A stretch of 64,000 nt of DNA from positions 20,676,383 to 20,740,382 of the forward strand of contig JBBMOA010000016.1 in the NCBI GenBank assembly GCA_037954235.1. The letters are read 5' to 3'. The notes under the pieces were generated by a model. The model saw only the letters and a list, made by a program, of their open reading frames with translations. It was not told the DNA's origin and made no database searches. The stretch is from Aulostomus chinensis. Taxonomy: Eukaryota > Chordata > Actinopteri > Syngnathiformes > Aulostomidae. Positions 35,877 to 48,429 of the stretch are shown piece by piece; position 1 is the stretch's first letter, and each line of letters begins with the position of its first letter. Position numbers and translations under genes: made by a program.

Positions 35877-37960
35877 CCTGGAGGGTTACCAGGGCTCTGC
35901 CCTGTTGCTAGGCCCGGGGTAGGGGCCTGTGGGTGAGCACCTGGTGGCCAGGCCTTCATCCATGGGGCCTGGCCAGGCCCAGCCCGAAAAGGTGACATGG
36001 ACTCGTCCCCCTGTGGGCCCACCACCCACAGGAGTAACCAGAAGTGCAGCAGACCAAGGCGGGGGCCATTGCGGTCTGATCCCCAGACATGGAAACTGGC
36101 TTTTGGGGCATAGAATGTCACCACTCTGGCGGGGAAGGAGCCGGAGCTGGTGGGAGACGTTGAGTGTTACTGCGTTACTGGCTAGATATAGTCGGCCTCA
36201 CCTTGACACATAGCTCTGGTTCTGGAACCCAAGTCCTTGAGAAGGATTGGACTCTCTCTTTGTTTGTTGTTTGCTCCAGGTGAGAAGTGGAGGGCTGCGG
36301 GGGGGGGGGGGGGGGGCTTTCTGATAGCCCCCAGACTCTGCCTGTATGTAGGCATGATTGGGAGGAACCGCAGGCCTGAGTGGTGTTCAGTTATTAGACT
36401 TCTGTGCAAGTCGTAGTTTGTCCACAACTAACACCATGTGTGAACATAAGGCTGTCCATCGGTGCACGTGTAACCAGGACATCCTAGGTCATAGGGCTAT
36501 GATTGATTTTATAGTCGTATCATCTGATCTGTGGCCGTATGTTCTGGACACTCAGGTGAAGAGAGGAGCTAAGCTGTAAATTGACCACCATCTGGTGGTG
36601 AGTTGGATCAGATGGCAGGGGAAGATGCTGTGCAGACCTGGCAGGCCCAAAGAGTAGTGAGGGTCTGCTGGGAACGCCTGGCGGAAGAACCTGTCAAGAT
36701 GAGCTTCAACTCCCACCTCCAGCAGAGCTTCAATCACATCCTGGGGGCAGTGGGGGACACTGAATCCAAATAGACCCTCTCTTCATCGTTGAGGTGGCAG
36801 GTATGAGCTGCGGCCGCAAGGCTGCTGGGGCCATTTGCGGCGGTAATCCCCATACTTGCTGGTGGACACCAGAGGTGAGGGGAGCCGTCAGGGTGAAGAA
36901 GGAGGCCTACAGGGCTAGCTGCTCTGTTGGTTTCCAGCGGCAGCTGACTGGTACCATCGGGCCAAGGGGTGTGCAGCCATGGCAGACACCGAGGCAAAAA
37001 CTTGGGCGTGGGAAGTGTTCATTGAGGCCATGGAGGATGATGATTGATCAGCTCCAAAAAGCCTCTGGCAAATCGTCTGTCGCCTCAGGGAGGGAAGGCG
37101 GCAACTTGCCCACACCGTTTACAGTGAGGATGGTACGCTGCTGATGTCCAATGGGGAGATAATTGGACAGCGGAAGGAATACTTTGAGGAATGTCTAAAT
37201 CCCACCACCATGTATTCCATGGAGGAAACAGAGTTGGGGCAGGACTTGGGGGGGGGGGGGGGTTGTCCAATCTCAGGGCAGAGAAACAACTTCGCGGTGG
37301 CAGAGCTCTGAGGGTGGATGAGATCCGCCCTGGGTATCTCAAAGCTCTGGATGTTGTAGGGCTGTCTTGGAAGACACATCTCTGCAACATTGCGTGGACA
37401 TCGAGGGCGGTGCCTTTGGACTGGCAGACCGGGGTGGTGGACCCCATCTTTAAGAAATGGGACCAGAGGGTGTGTTCTAACTATTGGGGGATCACACTCC
37501 TCTGCCTCCCCGGAAAGGTCTATGCCAGGGTACTGGAGAGGAGGGCCAGAGCAATAGTTGAACCTCAGATTGAGGATGAGCAATGTGGGTTTTTTCTTGG
37601 ACATGGAACTGTGGATCAGCTCTTTAACCTTGCTAGGGTGCTGGAAGGGCCATGGGAGTTTGCCCAACCAGTCCACATATGTTTTTGTGAATTTGGAGAA
37701 GGCTTATGATCATGTTCCCATGAGCAACCTGTAGGGGGCACTCCGGGAGTACGGGGTGGATGGCTCCTTACAAAGGGCCATTCAGTCTCTCTACAAGAGG
37801 AGTGAGAGTCTGGTTCGCATTGCCAGTAGTATGTCAGAATTGTTCCCAGAGAGGGTTGGACTCCGAGGCTGCCCTTTGTCAGCGGTTCTGTTCATAACTT
37901 TTATGGACAGAATTTCTTGGTGCAGCCGGGTTGTGTTTGGTGGCCGGAGGATTTTTTCTA
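35877..37960 (+). mobile_element. Rex3 (RTE-clade) non-LTR retrotransposon, degenerate
   Basis: Translated pieces include GKVYARVLERRARAIVEPQI, EEQCGF-like DEQCGFFLGHGTVDQL, WEFAQPVHICF, EKAYDHVP, RSESLVRIASSMSELFPERV and LSAVLFITFMDRIS. Both conserved sites used to amplify Rex3 from fish are present: TGGCAGACCGGGGTGGTGG at 37422-37440, and the complement of the other near 37866-37885, about 460 bp apart as usual. The 5' part (35.9-36.6 kb) shows endonuclease-region remnants. Stops, frameshifts and two poly-G runs make it dead. Confidence 0.87.
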
Positions 37961-39247
37961 AGATTATTAAATTTTCCAAAACTATACGTACCTTTAATAC
38001 TATAATTTTTTCTGATTTGTCTATTGGCTCAAAAATGCTGTCTCCTTCATTGAGGAAGTTAGGAGATGTCTACCTGATCATCTTTATTCCAAATAAATTT
38101 CATAATTGTCAGACACCAAATTATTTTTGATTTATGTACTGGCCCAGTCTTCAGTTTGACACATTTCTCAGAATCGCTTTCTTAATAAACATCCCTGTAA
38201 TGGATCTGTGTATCAAAATGATGATCAAAACCCCTGAATAATACATAAGCAAGCATTTAGAAGAACCTCTTGGTACAAAACTCTGTTCAATGATAATGAT
38301 GATGAAGAATGAAGACTTAAAAAGACACAACCACAACCCACAACCATAAATAATAATAATTATTAATATTCAGTTATCTTAAAAAATGTACTCTGTATGA
38401 GGGACATGACCTACCACTCATTTCTGGATCCACTGTAGCCACTTTTATTTCACTTGTAGTGTATCGTGCCATATTTCTTGTGGTTTTTTTTTGTATTTTA
38501 TTTATGCTTCAAGCTGAGTTTCCTCCTGTGAGACAGTAAATATGTGACTTTTACATAGAGCATGAGGGAGGTCAGCTACAGGTGATCTGCCACTGCCAGA
38601 TGAACTAACTAAAGTGTCCTTCCTCATCTGTGAGCAGCTACTCAGGCCTGTTTGTCTAAGGGCCGTCCATTGCTGCTGCCTGCAGGTGTTAACAACTGAA
38701 TTAATAAAAGCCACTCTTTTAAAGGTCACTCCTATCTTTAATGTGTAATTAATAGGTTTCATAAATATGTGTTCATGTTCCAACATGAAGCCCAGAGGTC
38801 GAGGAGATGTCCAATACAGACCCTGAGGCACCTGCCTGTGACACAAGCAAGATGCCGGTGAGGTGGAATTTGGTCATCTATCCCCTGCCTTTTTCAAATG
38901 CTTTTTTAATTGCTTGTTATTGCAATTGTGTTTGTCATTGATCCAAACTGTTGCTATCAGCTGATAGCTTAGCTTCTTCCTGCTCTAAGAATGGGCTAAA
39001 GCTAGATGCTACTTAGTCTCATGGACTGTTTGTAATGGAAGATGTCTCACTCAGCCCCGCGTTCTGAGACTCAGTTTAGAGATTTATTGTTGGCTAAATT
39101 AGCTCAGTTGGGAAGTTAGTTTTTCTTTTGTAAAGCTACAAACCTGCTGCTAATACTCTGTTATGTTTCCACCGATGTGTAAGGCCTATTTTGAGTTTAT
39201 TTCCAGCTATCATTGTGTACATAAATGGAATCAAAGCTTCTCAACTG

Positions 39248-39391
39248 GCCCTGCAACGGACTGGCAATCTTCCCAGGTGTACCCAGCCTCCCGCCTGAAG
39301 TCAGCTGGGATAGGCTCCAGCACCCCCCCCCCCCCCCCCCCATGACCCTTAACAGATAAGCGGTATAGAAAATGGATGAATAGATGGATGG
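39248..39391 (+). mobile_element. 5'-truncated SINE/LINE tail with target duplication
   Basis: Only the 3' region is present: GACTGGCAATCTTCCC, GGGATAGGCTCCAGC, a poly-C run, GATAAGCGGTATAGAAAATGG and a GATGGATGG end. AAAGCTTCT plus AACTG repeats at 39233-39247 and 39392-39406 with one mismatch, so a 5'-truncated retroposition is likely. Confidence 0.75.
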
Positions 39392-40555
39392 AAAGCTTCT
39401 AAACTGAAGTAGGTCATCTAGTTGCTTACAGATGGTGTTTGTGTCTGAGGCTCCAGACCTGCAGCTGTATTCAAGTCAAATAATTTTGTGATTTTCTCAA
39501 AGTTTTGTTTGCAGTTGCAGAAAGTTTGGGTATGATATCATCTTGCTGGAAAAAAAAGTATACTATATCCTCTGTGAAATTGCTCTGGTTCCCTAGATTG
39601 TTGTCTACTTTGGTACTAGTTTAGTTTTCAGAGTTTTGTTTGGCAAATTTGGTTTATTTTCACTGGAAGACAGCAAGAAAGAGGACGACTGTCATTTATC
39701 GTTCTAAATCAAACCCTGGTGGAACCGTATGCTTGAGTTGAGTAGTCATGGGAAAACTCATTAACATTTATTCTGTTTTCTGATCCATATAAAACAGATG
39801 AGAAAAAAAAGAATGGACCGTTGAAAAACTTCTTTCCCTCTGTCGCCGCCAACAACCCCACCAAAAGTCTGTCAAAACGATTGTGATGTTTTGAAAAGTT
39901 ACGTGACAATGAACATGCCATTTCCCTCTGATATTACATAAGAAGCTGAAAGTATAACTGAAATCTTAGAAATATGGAGTTATGTGATAAAGGGACTTTG
40001 AAATTATCTTTGTTTTTTTTTTACACAGGTGAATATAAAACAAGCAAAATGGAAATACAACTCGTAATTTATCACTTAATCATCTGTTCAAACCACACCG
40101 TTCTGTAGTGTTAATAGTTTAGTATGTGTTGTATTTCTTTGATTGAATCATCAAACAATGCTGAGGCGACAACAGTCAGGTGAAATATTATGAATATAAA
40201 AAAAGCAATGTATTGAAATTTACCTTAATCTTTCAGCGCTCCAGTGACCTCTCATGTCAACTCGTATGCGTCGTATTTTTGTTAGGATTCAGCAAAGCAG
40301 TTTGGCTCTTTGCGTGACACGTTTCACATCCGACTCAAAGAAATGATGAAATATAACAAGCCTACACTCTTTCACACATGCAGAAGAGTCACCAAAAATC
40401 AGATTAATCAATCTGATCAATGCGTACGCAAAGACACAATCTCTCCTTCCTCCTCATTATCACAATACCTTTGAAGATCTCAGGGAGGCAGCTTTAGACG
40501 GAGACCAACACACCATTTGTCTCGGCAGAAAAGCTGCAGCGGAATGAGGACTGGG

Positions 40556-40561
<6 letters not shown>

Positions 40562-40618
<57 letters not shown>
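40562..40618. repeat. (GT)n microsatellite
   Basis: About 28 GT units. A second GT tract lies at about 40808-40845. Confidence 0.95.
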
Positions 40619-40621
<3 letters not shown>

Positions 40622-40807
40622 GGGGGGTGGGGGTGGATTGCAATCATTTTTCTCCCAGTTCATATCAATAGTGGTTTAATCAGACAGAAAGTAGCAGCAA
40701 ATGGAGGCCACGAGTAATTGCCGAGCAGATAAATGTCTGAAGTCATTGAAATTATTGACACTAACTTGATGAGACCTCTGAAAAGCCAATTGATCTCAGT
40801 GAAAGTT

Positions 40808-40838
<31 letters not shown>

Positions 40839-42378
40839 GTGTGTGAATGATGGGTTCTAGAATGATTTCCATATGGTCATCCATAAAAATGCCTTACTTG
40901 TTTTGAGGCCTGCCATGCTCCTCATTTGTTTTGCTTGTTTACAGCTCTGCATGTAATCAAAGCCTTTGCATTTTAAAGATCCACGTGGCTGGGTTTAGTG
41001 TTAGAGAGTTAAAGGTGCGACATGTTCACAGCCAGCGAGATCGCGCTGCAAATTAAAATCCGTAAAGCATCATGTTCTCCTGACAGACCCAGGAAAGCCC
41101 TTTCATGTACTGCCCTATGTCACCACAAGATGGCAGTGTGGAACTATATTTCCCCTATCAAAGCCACTGCAGTGCAGCGAAGTCTGCAACAAAGCTTAAT
41201 GAGATTCATTCATGATGATGCACCGAGAAAGCATCAGCGTCTGCTAGAATTTATCGACAGCCTCTCTTAAGCCGATTACGCATGTGTGAAGCGTGTGTGT
41301 GTGCTTCTTTTTCAGCTCTTGTCTAATTTCAGTGTTCCTGTCCTGTGGGAGCAGCAGGTGGAGACACTGGGGGAAGATGTATATGGGGGACAATATGCTG
41401 ATTAAAATGAGTTTATAATGAGATTTTTAATCTAAAAATGTGGCGAAGGTGTTAAAGAAGCGAAGGGATGAGTGACTGACGCTAATCTTGTGACTGACTG
41501 ATGACATGTATTTTCTGATATAAAATAATTAATCACGCAGTTTAATGGAAAACAAATATTCCAAAATAATTACAAAGGGCGTCTTTTTCATTTGTTTTTT
41601 TTTAGTTTTATGGTGAATAGTATCTTAGATCCTTCTGAATTTGAAGGTATGACCTGACCAGTCAAAATCTTCAGAATAACTCCTCTCAAGCTTCACTTAT
41701 TGGTTTGATTTAGTTACTTATTTATTTAGTTGATTAACTGTGAAACTCTTAGGTCACTGACACCACGCATGTTGTTTTTCCTTCATTTTAATAAAATACT
41801 GTATAATTTTACATATTTGAATATCCCTGGAAAAATATATTTTTTACGATTTCTGACACTTGATGTTCACGTCGAGATACCAGGAAACATTTTATATGAC
41901 TAAATGGGTGTTATTTTCAAATGAATTCTAGACTAAAGTACTATTTATCACCTATTGCATATGGTAATGGCATCTCAGATTAGAAGTTATCTGAGTTATG
42001 GAATGTGTGAATGTCCGTTGAGACGTCCTATCAAAGTGGAAGGGGCACAGATGATGTCATCTGTGGTGTCACGGACTTGTGAAACCTTGAATTCTTTAGC
42101 CTGGTGAGACCGTCTGTGTCACATGAGTTTAAGAGCCCTGCGGCCACGTCTGCCTGTGATCACCCCGAGGGGCCTGTTTGTGTGTGAGTGACTCGCTCTC
42201 GCAGCCAGGCTCAAGTGGTCTGTCAAGGAACTGTAGTTACAGGCATTTCTGTGAAAGCCTCATTTTTTTAATCCACTTGATGGTGATCCATTCACAGTTG
42301 TTACAATCTTGGAAGTGCAGCCAGGTCTAAGACCTCTCCCATTTCCCACCTAGAGGGTTCTGTTGTACCTTCGAATGG

Positions 42379-42650
42379 TAAATGGACTCATTTTTATATA
42401 GTGCCTTTCAACCTTCGCGGCACTCAAAGCGCTTCACAGCGTCGTCTCATTCGCCCATTCACACACAGACACACACACACACTGATGGTGAGAGCTGCCA
42501 TGCAAGGTGCCATCCTACTCATCAAGAGCAATTCGGGGTTCAGTATTTTGCTCAAGGACACTTCGACACGGTCACCGGGGGAAGTGAGGATCAGACCAGC
42601 GACCCTTGCTAGACAGCCACTCTACCTCTGAGCCATGCCGCCTGGCGGCT
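42379..42650 (-). mobile_element. Second tRNA-headed SINE family, minus strand
   Basis: The minus strand reads GGCGGCATGGCTCAGAGGTA (A box) and GGTCGCTGGTCTGATCC (B box). CACTTCCCCCGGTGACCGTG and CTTGAGCAAAATACTGAACC follow. The tail is AAAGGCACTATATAAAAATG, ending TCCATTTACCA. It differs from the GTGCAGTGGTTAGC family. Confidence 0.75.
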
Positions 42651-44571
42651 TCAACCGTGAGCCACTAGAATGGAGCAGAACCCAGATGTCTTTGACGCAA
42701 CCTAGCAGACTTACCACGAAGTGAAAGATCAGATGATGGTAGATGAGCTGTGAGCAGCATTCTGCCTTTAACTCTTCATAAATACAGACTCAGAACCCGC
42801 TCAGCTGTGATTACCTACCTGTATGTGCCACATTCATATGCACATACCTATTTATAGATGGCACTCCCATTCGATTTTTAATGCAGTTGACGCTTCCAAC
42901 TGTGTTGGCATTGTTAAAATAGTTCAGTGTTTCTCAGTACAAATCTGTGAGTCGGCTCATTTGATGAAATGCACTTTTCAAGGTTTTCATAAGTTATACA
43001 TTATAATGAATGGGAGCGGGCCCATAGTATTTATAGATGCACAGAACATTGTGCGCTCAGATTGGCTCAGTATTTCAGTCGCCTGTTTATCAGAATTAAA
43101 GGCATACCATTCTTTAAATATTCCCTCTCGCTAAATCTACAATCTAGTGTTCCAGATGCTGGACTACAGATGAAATTGCGACTTCACAAATCATTCTTGT
43201 CTACACTTTAGTTGGAAATCGGCTTCCATTGAATTAATATTGTAACGCAATCTACAAATCATGCCAACCCTGCATCCTTGCTAGCTCACAGAAAGCCTTT
43301 AACAGGAAATGCTTATTTAAATGAGTCTACAATCGCAATCTGCAGTTCTGTACAACCCCCTTTCACAAGAAAGCAGAAGAACATTCTAAATGTAGAATCT
43401 TTTCCGATATTTTCTTTTGGTTTTTTTTCTACATGTAAAGCTGACAAATTAATTAATGTCAAATTATACTGTGACAAAGTGGTAGTGAAGGTCCAAGTGG
43501 CTGACAAAGAAGAATAACAGATTGAGCTGTTTTTCACAAAACAACTTGAAAAGGTAGATTTCTTTTAAAGCAAAGCCAAGCAGAGGCAAATTAATCACAT
43601 TTAGATTTCATCATAGGAGGAGAAGAATGAAATTGCTTGAAAAGGCTCTTGGCTGCAGCACTTCAGCTAAAAATAATGTCATTCATTTCTTATGGTCCAT
43701 TCTGTGTCAATCAGATTCCCTTGTAATTTGCAAATTTGGACCACTGGGACCATTACCCTGCAAATTGAATTTCAGTCAAACCTTCTAAGCACGAGCCATT
43801 TAGTCCCCTACATTTAACACACTGAACCATTCTGTCATAACACACACTGAAGTGGGTGTTCTCCAGAATGGGGCGCGAGGGCAAATTCAGTATGGACTTC
43901 ATGAGGACCAGTTCTCGTTGATGCATTAAATAAACTTCCTGATTACCTGCTGTTTCATGAATGGATTTTCACCTTTCACGTTAAGATAAAAAATTCACTC
44001 ACTGAGTACATTCATATGTCACCAGCTCTTTGTCAGAGTCAGTTTCTTTTTGACAAGCCTCCCAAACACACATAGGAAACAATAGGTTTTTGTAGCTTTC
44101 TGGCAGCACGGTGTTCCGCATTCCCGAGCTCAGGATATCGTGACGTTTTTGGTTTGATTTACAGCGCCATACGGGTCTGGTTTCGCATGAGCCGGTGGAA
44201 ATTTGACCGACGCTGCTGTGGAAAACACAAAATTTATCAGGAGTGGCAATGAGAATAGAGATGATTTTTTTTTATTTAAAAAAAAAAAAAAGAATAAAGC
44301 TCACAAATCTGTGAAATAAGAAGTATTAGAAGTTCATTAAATGTAGGAAAGAAAATGTAAATGTATCCAGGTTACGATGAGGACTTACTGGTCTCAGTGC
44401 TTCTTTATGCATCATGAAATATGTTTGCAAGTTCTGCAAACTTGAACATGCGCTGATAAGTTGTTGAGAGTTCAGAGGAGCAAGGTAAAGGATGGAGGAT
44501 GGCTGGGAAGAGAGCGGCTTAAAGAGGTCCCTGTTGAACTGGCACTCATGTTATTTAATACTGATGTTGAT

Positions 44572-46860
44572 ACTGGAAACTACATTTCAACAGCTTTTTA
44601 CCTAATTCTCAAACCTCTCCATATCCCCCCCAGGTATGGTAATGACTCAAGAGGAATCCCTGGACTGAAAATTTGTCCTGATAACAGCCAGTTTTTTTTT
44701 TTTATAATCCTGTTTTATCCACTCTACCAGTCCAGTAAATTGTGTTGCCCAATAATACCGTAAATCTTAAGTTTTAGAGGTTTAAGCCTTCCAGATTTTT
44801 TGAAAAGCCAGTATCTTCCTTTTGATCCTACATTTTCTCCTTTGACATATAAATACAGAAATCATCTTACTTAACCTTTTGTTTGTAGATGTTGGGAGCC
44901 TGATCGCTAGCGGCTGAAAATGTACCGCAACCAAGGAATTATGTACCTCCTTACCACCTTTACTCTGCCAATTGATGAGAGTGGGAGGATATGCCATCTT
45001 ACCAAATTTACTTTAATTATATCGATTAATTTGCCATATTTGCTTCATATCAGTGACTGGTATTTTGGGTGATAATAGTACCAAAATATCTAAGACCTTG
45101 TTCAGACCAATTAAATGAAGTGGTGTGTTTTATACATAAATCATACTCATATGTGTTATTAACTTGTCTTCTTCTCCAGAACCTTCAGGCTCCCCACACC
45201 CCAGATCCCGGGTGCTGCTGGAAGAGGCTACAGACCTGAAGAGGCTCAAGCTGCCACCCGTAGCACCACCTGCTCACGTCCCTGCCTGTCCATCAGTCTC
45301 TTCCCTTTCTCTCTTTATCTCTGTCCCTCTCTTCCCTTCTGTACATCTGTCTTCCTCCATTATTTGTCTTTGTCTCTGCCCCACTCTCCTGCTCTCTTTC
45401 CCCCCAACCAGTCAAAGCAGAAGGCCATCCCCATTGAGCCTGGATCTGCTCAACGTTCCTGCCTGTTAAAAGGAAGGTTTTTGTTGCCGTGCTTGCTGAT
45501 GGAGAATTGTTGGGTGTAGATTCATTGAGGGAGTGTGGTACTAGACCTGCTCTACTTGGAAAGTGTCATGAGATAACTTTTGTTGTGATTTGGCGCTATA
45601 TAAATAAAATTGACTTGACTTGGTCAGGGGAGGCAGGAGCCCTGGTAAGATCATAGCTTCTGATTTAGATTCATTAACTTTATCCTCTGACACTGCTCCG
45701 TATTCTTTCAGACATGTCTGAATTGCCGTAATGGAGGCTAAAGGCTGGCTGACATGTGGAATAACATCATCAGCATACGATGATAATTCACGTGTTTTTC
45801 ATCATTAGTTATTGAATGAATTTTAGGGTTCATCCTTATCATCTCTGCTGATAATTCTATACTGATTGCGAAGAGCAAATTGGTAGAGGAGGAACCTTTC
45901 TCTTTGTGCCTCTCCTGAGCTACATTTTTCAGATGTTCATCGACCCTAACCCATTCTTGAATGGGGATTAATGTATAAAACTTTAACCCAGGTTATAAAA
46001 TCAATAAGGAAAACCATTTACTCAAGTAAAAGTTTTAAATTTTGCCAATGTGCTCTATCAACTGCCTTTTCAGCATCTCAACTGAGAAGCATAGAGTGTA
46101 ATTTGGTTTTATGTGATACAGAAATGATATTCAGAGTTCCTCTGATATTGTGTATTCCTTGGTACCCAAGTAAAAAAATCTGTCTGGTCCAGTTCTGCTA
46201 TAATATGAATGTACTTCTTGATTCTATTAGCCATTATGTAATTAATCTTTAATTTTCCTTTCCTTGTCATCCATCTCTCTGGTGATTCGTACAGTACGCT
46301 GTAATAATGTGTAAAAGCCTTAAATATTTCTTTCAGGTGAGATACCGTTTTCCAGGAATTAGGGTCGACCACTTTAGACGCTGTCCTACTTGCTTGGACC
46401 TCATGTCACTGGAATGCCTGCAGTCTATGAGCCCTTTTACCTGATTCTTAATATTTTTGGTTTGTAAATCATAGTGAACCTTCAGCCTTGTAGGTCAATG
46501 AATCATTTAGTTGCCGCCTCCGTTGATCTAAATTATTCAATGTAATCCTGTTATTTGACATCTTATGCTTTTGTTCTAACTCCTGAATAAAAGACCTTAA
46601 ACTGTTCTCTAATCTCTTGAATAATTTCTGAATTGTTCAATAATGATGCATCCTCCACTGTTTAGGTCTTCTTTTCTGAGTCCAAAACAATTGTCTTTAC
46701 CATCGGGCCATGATCCGACAGACATGTTTCTTTACATTCATCTAAATTCCTTGTCCACTCACTTCGTCTCCTTGTTATCTGGTACCTTTTTCCCCTCACA
46801 CCTGAAGTAGGTCTATTCTCATCAAAAACCATCAGGTCACATTAAAATAAGGCTGACAAA
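44572..46860 (-). mobile_element. L1-type LINE remnant, left copy
   Basis: Antisense to the acetyltransferase. Minus-strand reading near 46.1-46.4 kb gives NRIKKYIHIIAELDQTDF, a broken version of the RT segment seen better in the right copy. It is missing about 340 bases of RT relative to that copy, and about 130 bases near 46,590. A different retroposon interrupts it at about 45173-45625. Confidence 0.7.
45173..45625 (+). mobile_element. Retroposon with GGCGCTATATAAATAAAATTG tail, only in left copy
   Basis: The 3' end CGCTATATAAATAAAATTG, followed by ACTTGACTTGG, is the familiar tail of an abundant teleost retroposon, as is the preceding CCTGCCTGTTAAAAGGAAGG and AATTGTTGGGTGTAGATTC. It lies inside the L1 relic, and the other duplicate has uninterrupted L1 sequence at the matching point (about 54,830). 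The family name is not certain from sequence alone. Confidence 0.6.
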
Positions 46861-47337
46861 ATGCAAGCTCCTAAACCTGCTTATTCAAGCCCAACACTGA
46901 GCAGACCATAGTAATGTTAACAAAGGTGACGCTCCCTCCCACCAGCAGTGTGCAGGTTTTCAGGTGCTGGTTTAGCACTGCATGAACGATCTTCACCTCC
47001 TCCTTTGCTTCCTGTCTCCTGCTCACCGACCTGTGGATTCCCAGAGTGGGGAAGACCCATGCACCGGCTGGAGGGACAAATCTACATTCTTGTTTCCGTT
47101 TCATCTGAGTTCCATTTCAAATTAACTTGTGAATCTGCTGTTAATGACCTCAAAGTGCAGCGCAACACAGAAATGGAACGACAAATGGTCATTATTATGT
47201 AGTATCCTGCCACCACAAAATGCCACATACGCTTTGTATATTTTAAAACATTACAATATTCTAAAGTTTTGATTTTGAAATGATCCAAATAATCATTTTT
47301 CTCCAGTTTTTTTGTGTTTCACTAAAGCCTACAGTCC

Positions 47338-47531
47338 ATGTGCAGCTCTCCTTTACTACTGATCATGCAGCATGTGACGTCCTGGTTGGTGGAATTAATG
47401 GAACTTTTAACTCACTTTTCTCATTGGCAAAGCAGCATACACAGCATTTGTGTGGCGGCTTCAAAGGAAAACTGAAGGCTTGCTTTGTAAATCAACGTCT
47501 GTTAGGTGCCGGTTATTGGGGAGGGAACTGA
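47338..47531 (+). other. Short open frame kept in both duplicates
   Basis: Reads VQLSFTTDHAACDVLVGGIN through QRLLGAGYWGGN and stop. The right copy (57161-57352) has the same frame and length with a few changes (TTDH/TTAH, QHLCGG/QRLCGS). No family is recognised. It may only reflect recent duplication. Confidence 0.25.
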
Positions 47532-48429
47532 GTGTTTCTGTAGTTAAACCTGCATATGATGACACCTGAAGGACCAGGGAGGCCAGGAAACGTAACAAGG
47601 TCCCCCCCTCTTCCATCAGAATGGAATAGGACGGATTAAAAAATGCAGCAATGGGTTTTAGGCAGCTGAGTGCAGGAAGGTAAAGGTTAAAGGATGCTGG
47701 GTGCTAGGGAAGGGAGTGCATTAAATTGGTCCCTGTTGCACTGGCATCCATGTTATTTAAAGATATAAAATTAGCTTTTGTTTAATTTTGTGTCAACTCT
47801 ACTAATGCTTCATATGTCCACTGAAAACCACAGGCTAATGTTTCCACAACAGCAAAGTTAACAGTTTCATTGGTAACACTGGGAAACTGGGCAGGCTTGT
47901 CATTATAGACCAAGCTGACAGGATTGTGGTGTTTTTGCACCTTTGGGACACTGGAGACAGGAAATACCTGCTGCATCCCCCTCAGCATTTCTAGATTCTC
48001 TTCCTGCTCCAGGTTGCTCTCTTCTCTACATGTCAGCATGTGACATTAGATAGTGTTTTGGGCGGGACATTAGTTTAGAATGTACAGTCGTGATGGAAAA
48101 CAGAGCAGAAGGAGGGGAATGGCAGTAGCAGAGCCAAAGTAGCAAACTTTTAAATTCATTTGTTTTATCAGTGATCTGCAAATACAACAGATCCACATAA
48201 CTGGTGAAATGCTGAAAGTCTTCCATGATAATTGGAAAGGCCGATGATCGGTCACCCCCTCGACTATAGACAGTAATTGGACACACAACACTGAAATACT
48301 TGCTATGTCACTGAGTTATACTGTATGTGCCGGTCGAACATGTGTGAGTTGGTAGAAATGCAGTAATGGTGGCGAAGGTTGTCAGCAAATACTGAAAAAC
48401 CATGAACCAGTAGTACTTCTTTTCTCCAG

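Larger units (their letters stand above)
37961..44571. other. Gene desert between Rex3 and the duplication
   Basis: Apart from SINE pieces at 39.25 and 42.4 kb and two GT tracts, the sequence is unique. Stretches near 41.0-41.27 kb and 43.6-43.8 kb are less AT-rich and free of obvious repeats. They could be conserved non-coding elements, but that cannot be judged from one sequence. Confidence 0.5.

Noticed and set aside
35582..36124. 180-codon minus-strand frame
   Set aside because: Antisense to Rex3 and Pro/Gly-rich from GC-rich repeat sequence. No homology recognised.
37119..37676. 185-codon minus-strand frame
   Set aside because: Shadow of the Rex3 reverse transcriptase on the opposite strand.
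46871..47104. Minus-strand frame conserved in both duplicates (also 56480-56713)
   Set aside because: It lies in or next to the LINE relic and is shared because of the duplication. No domain is recognised.
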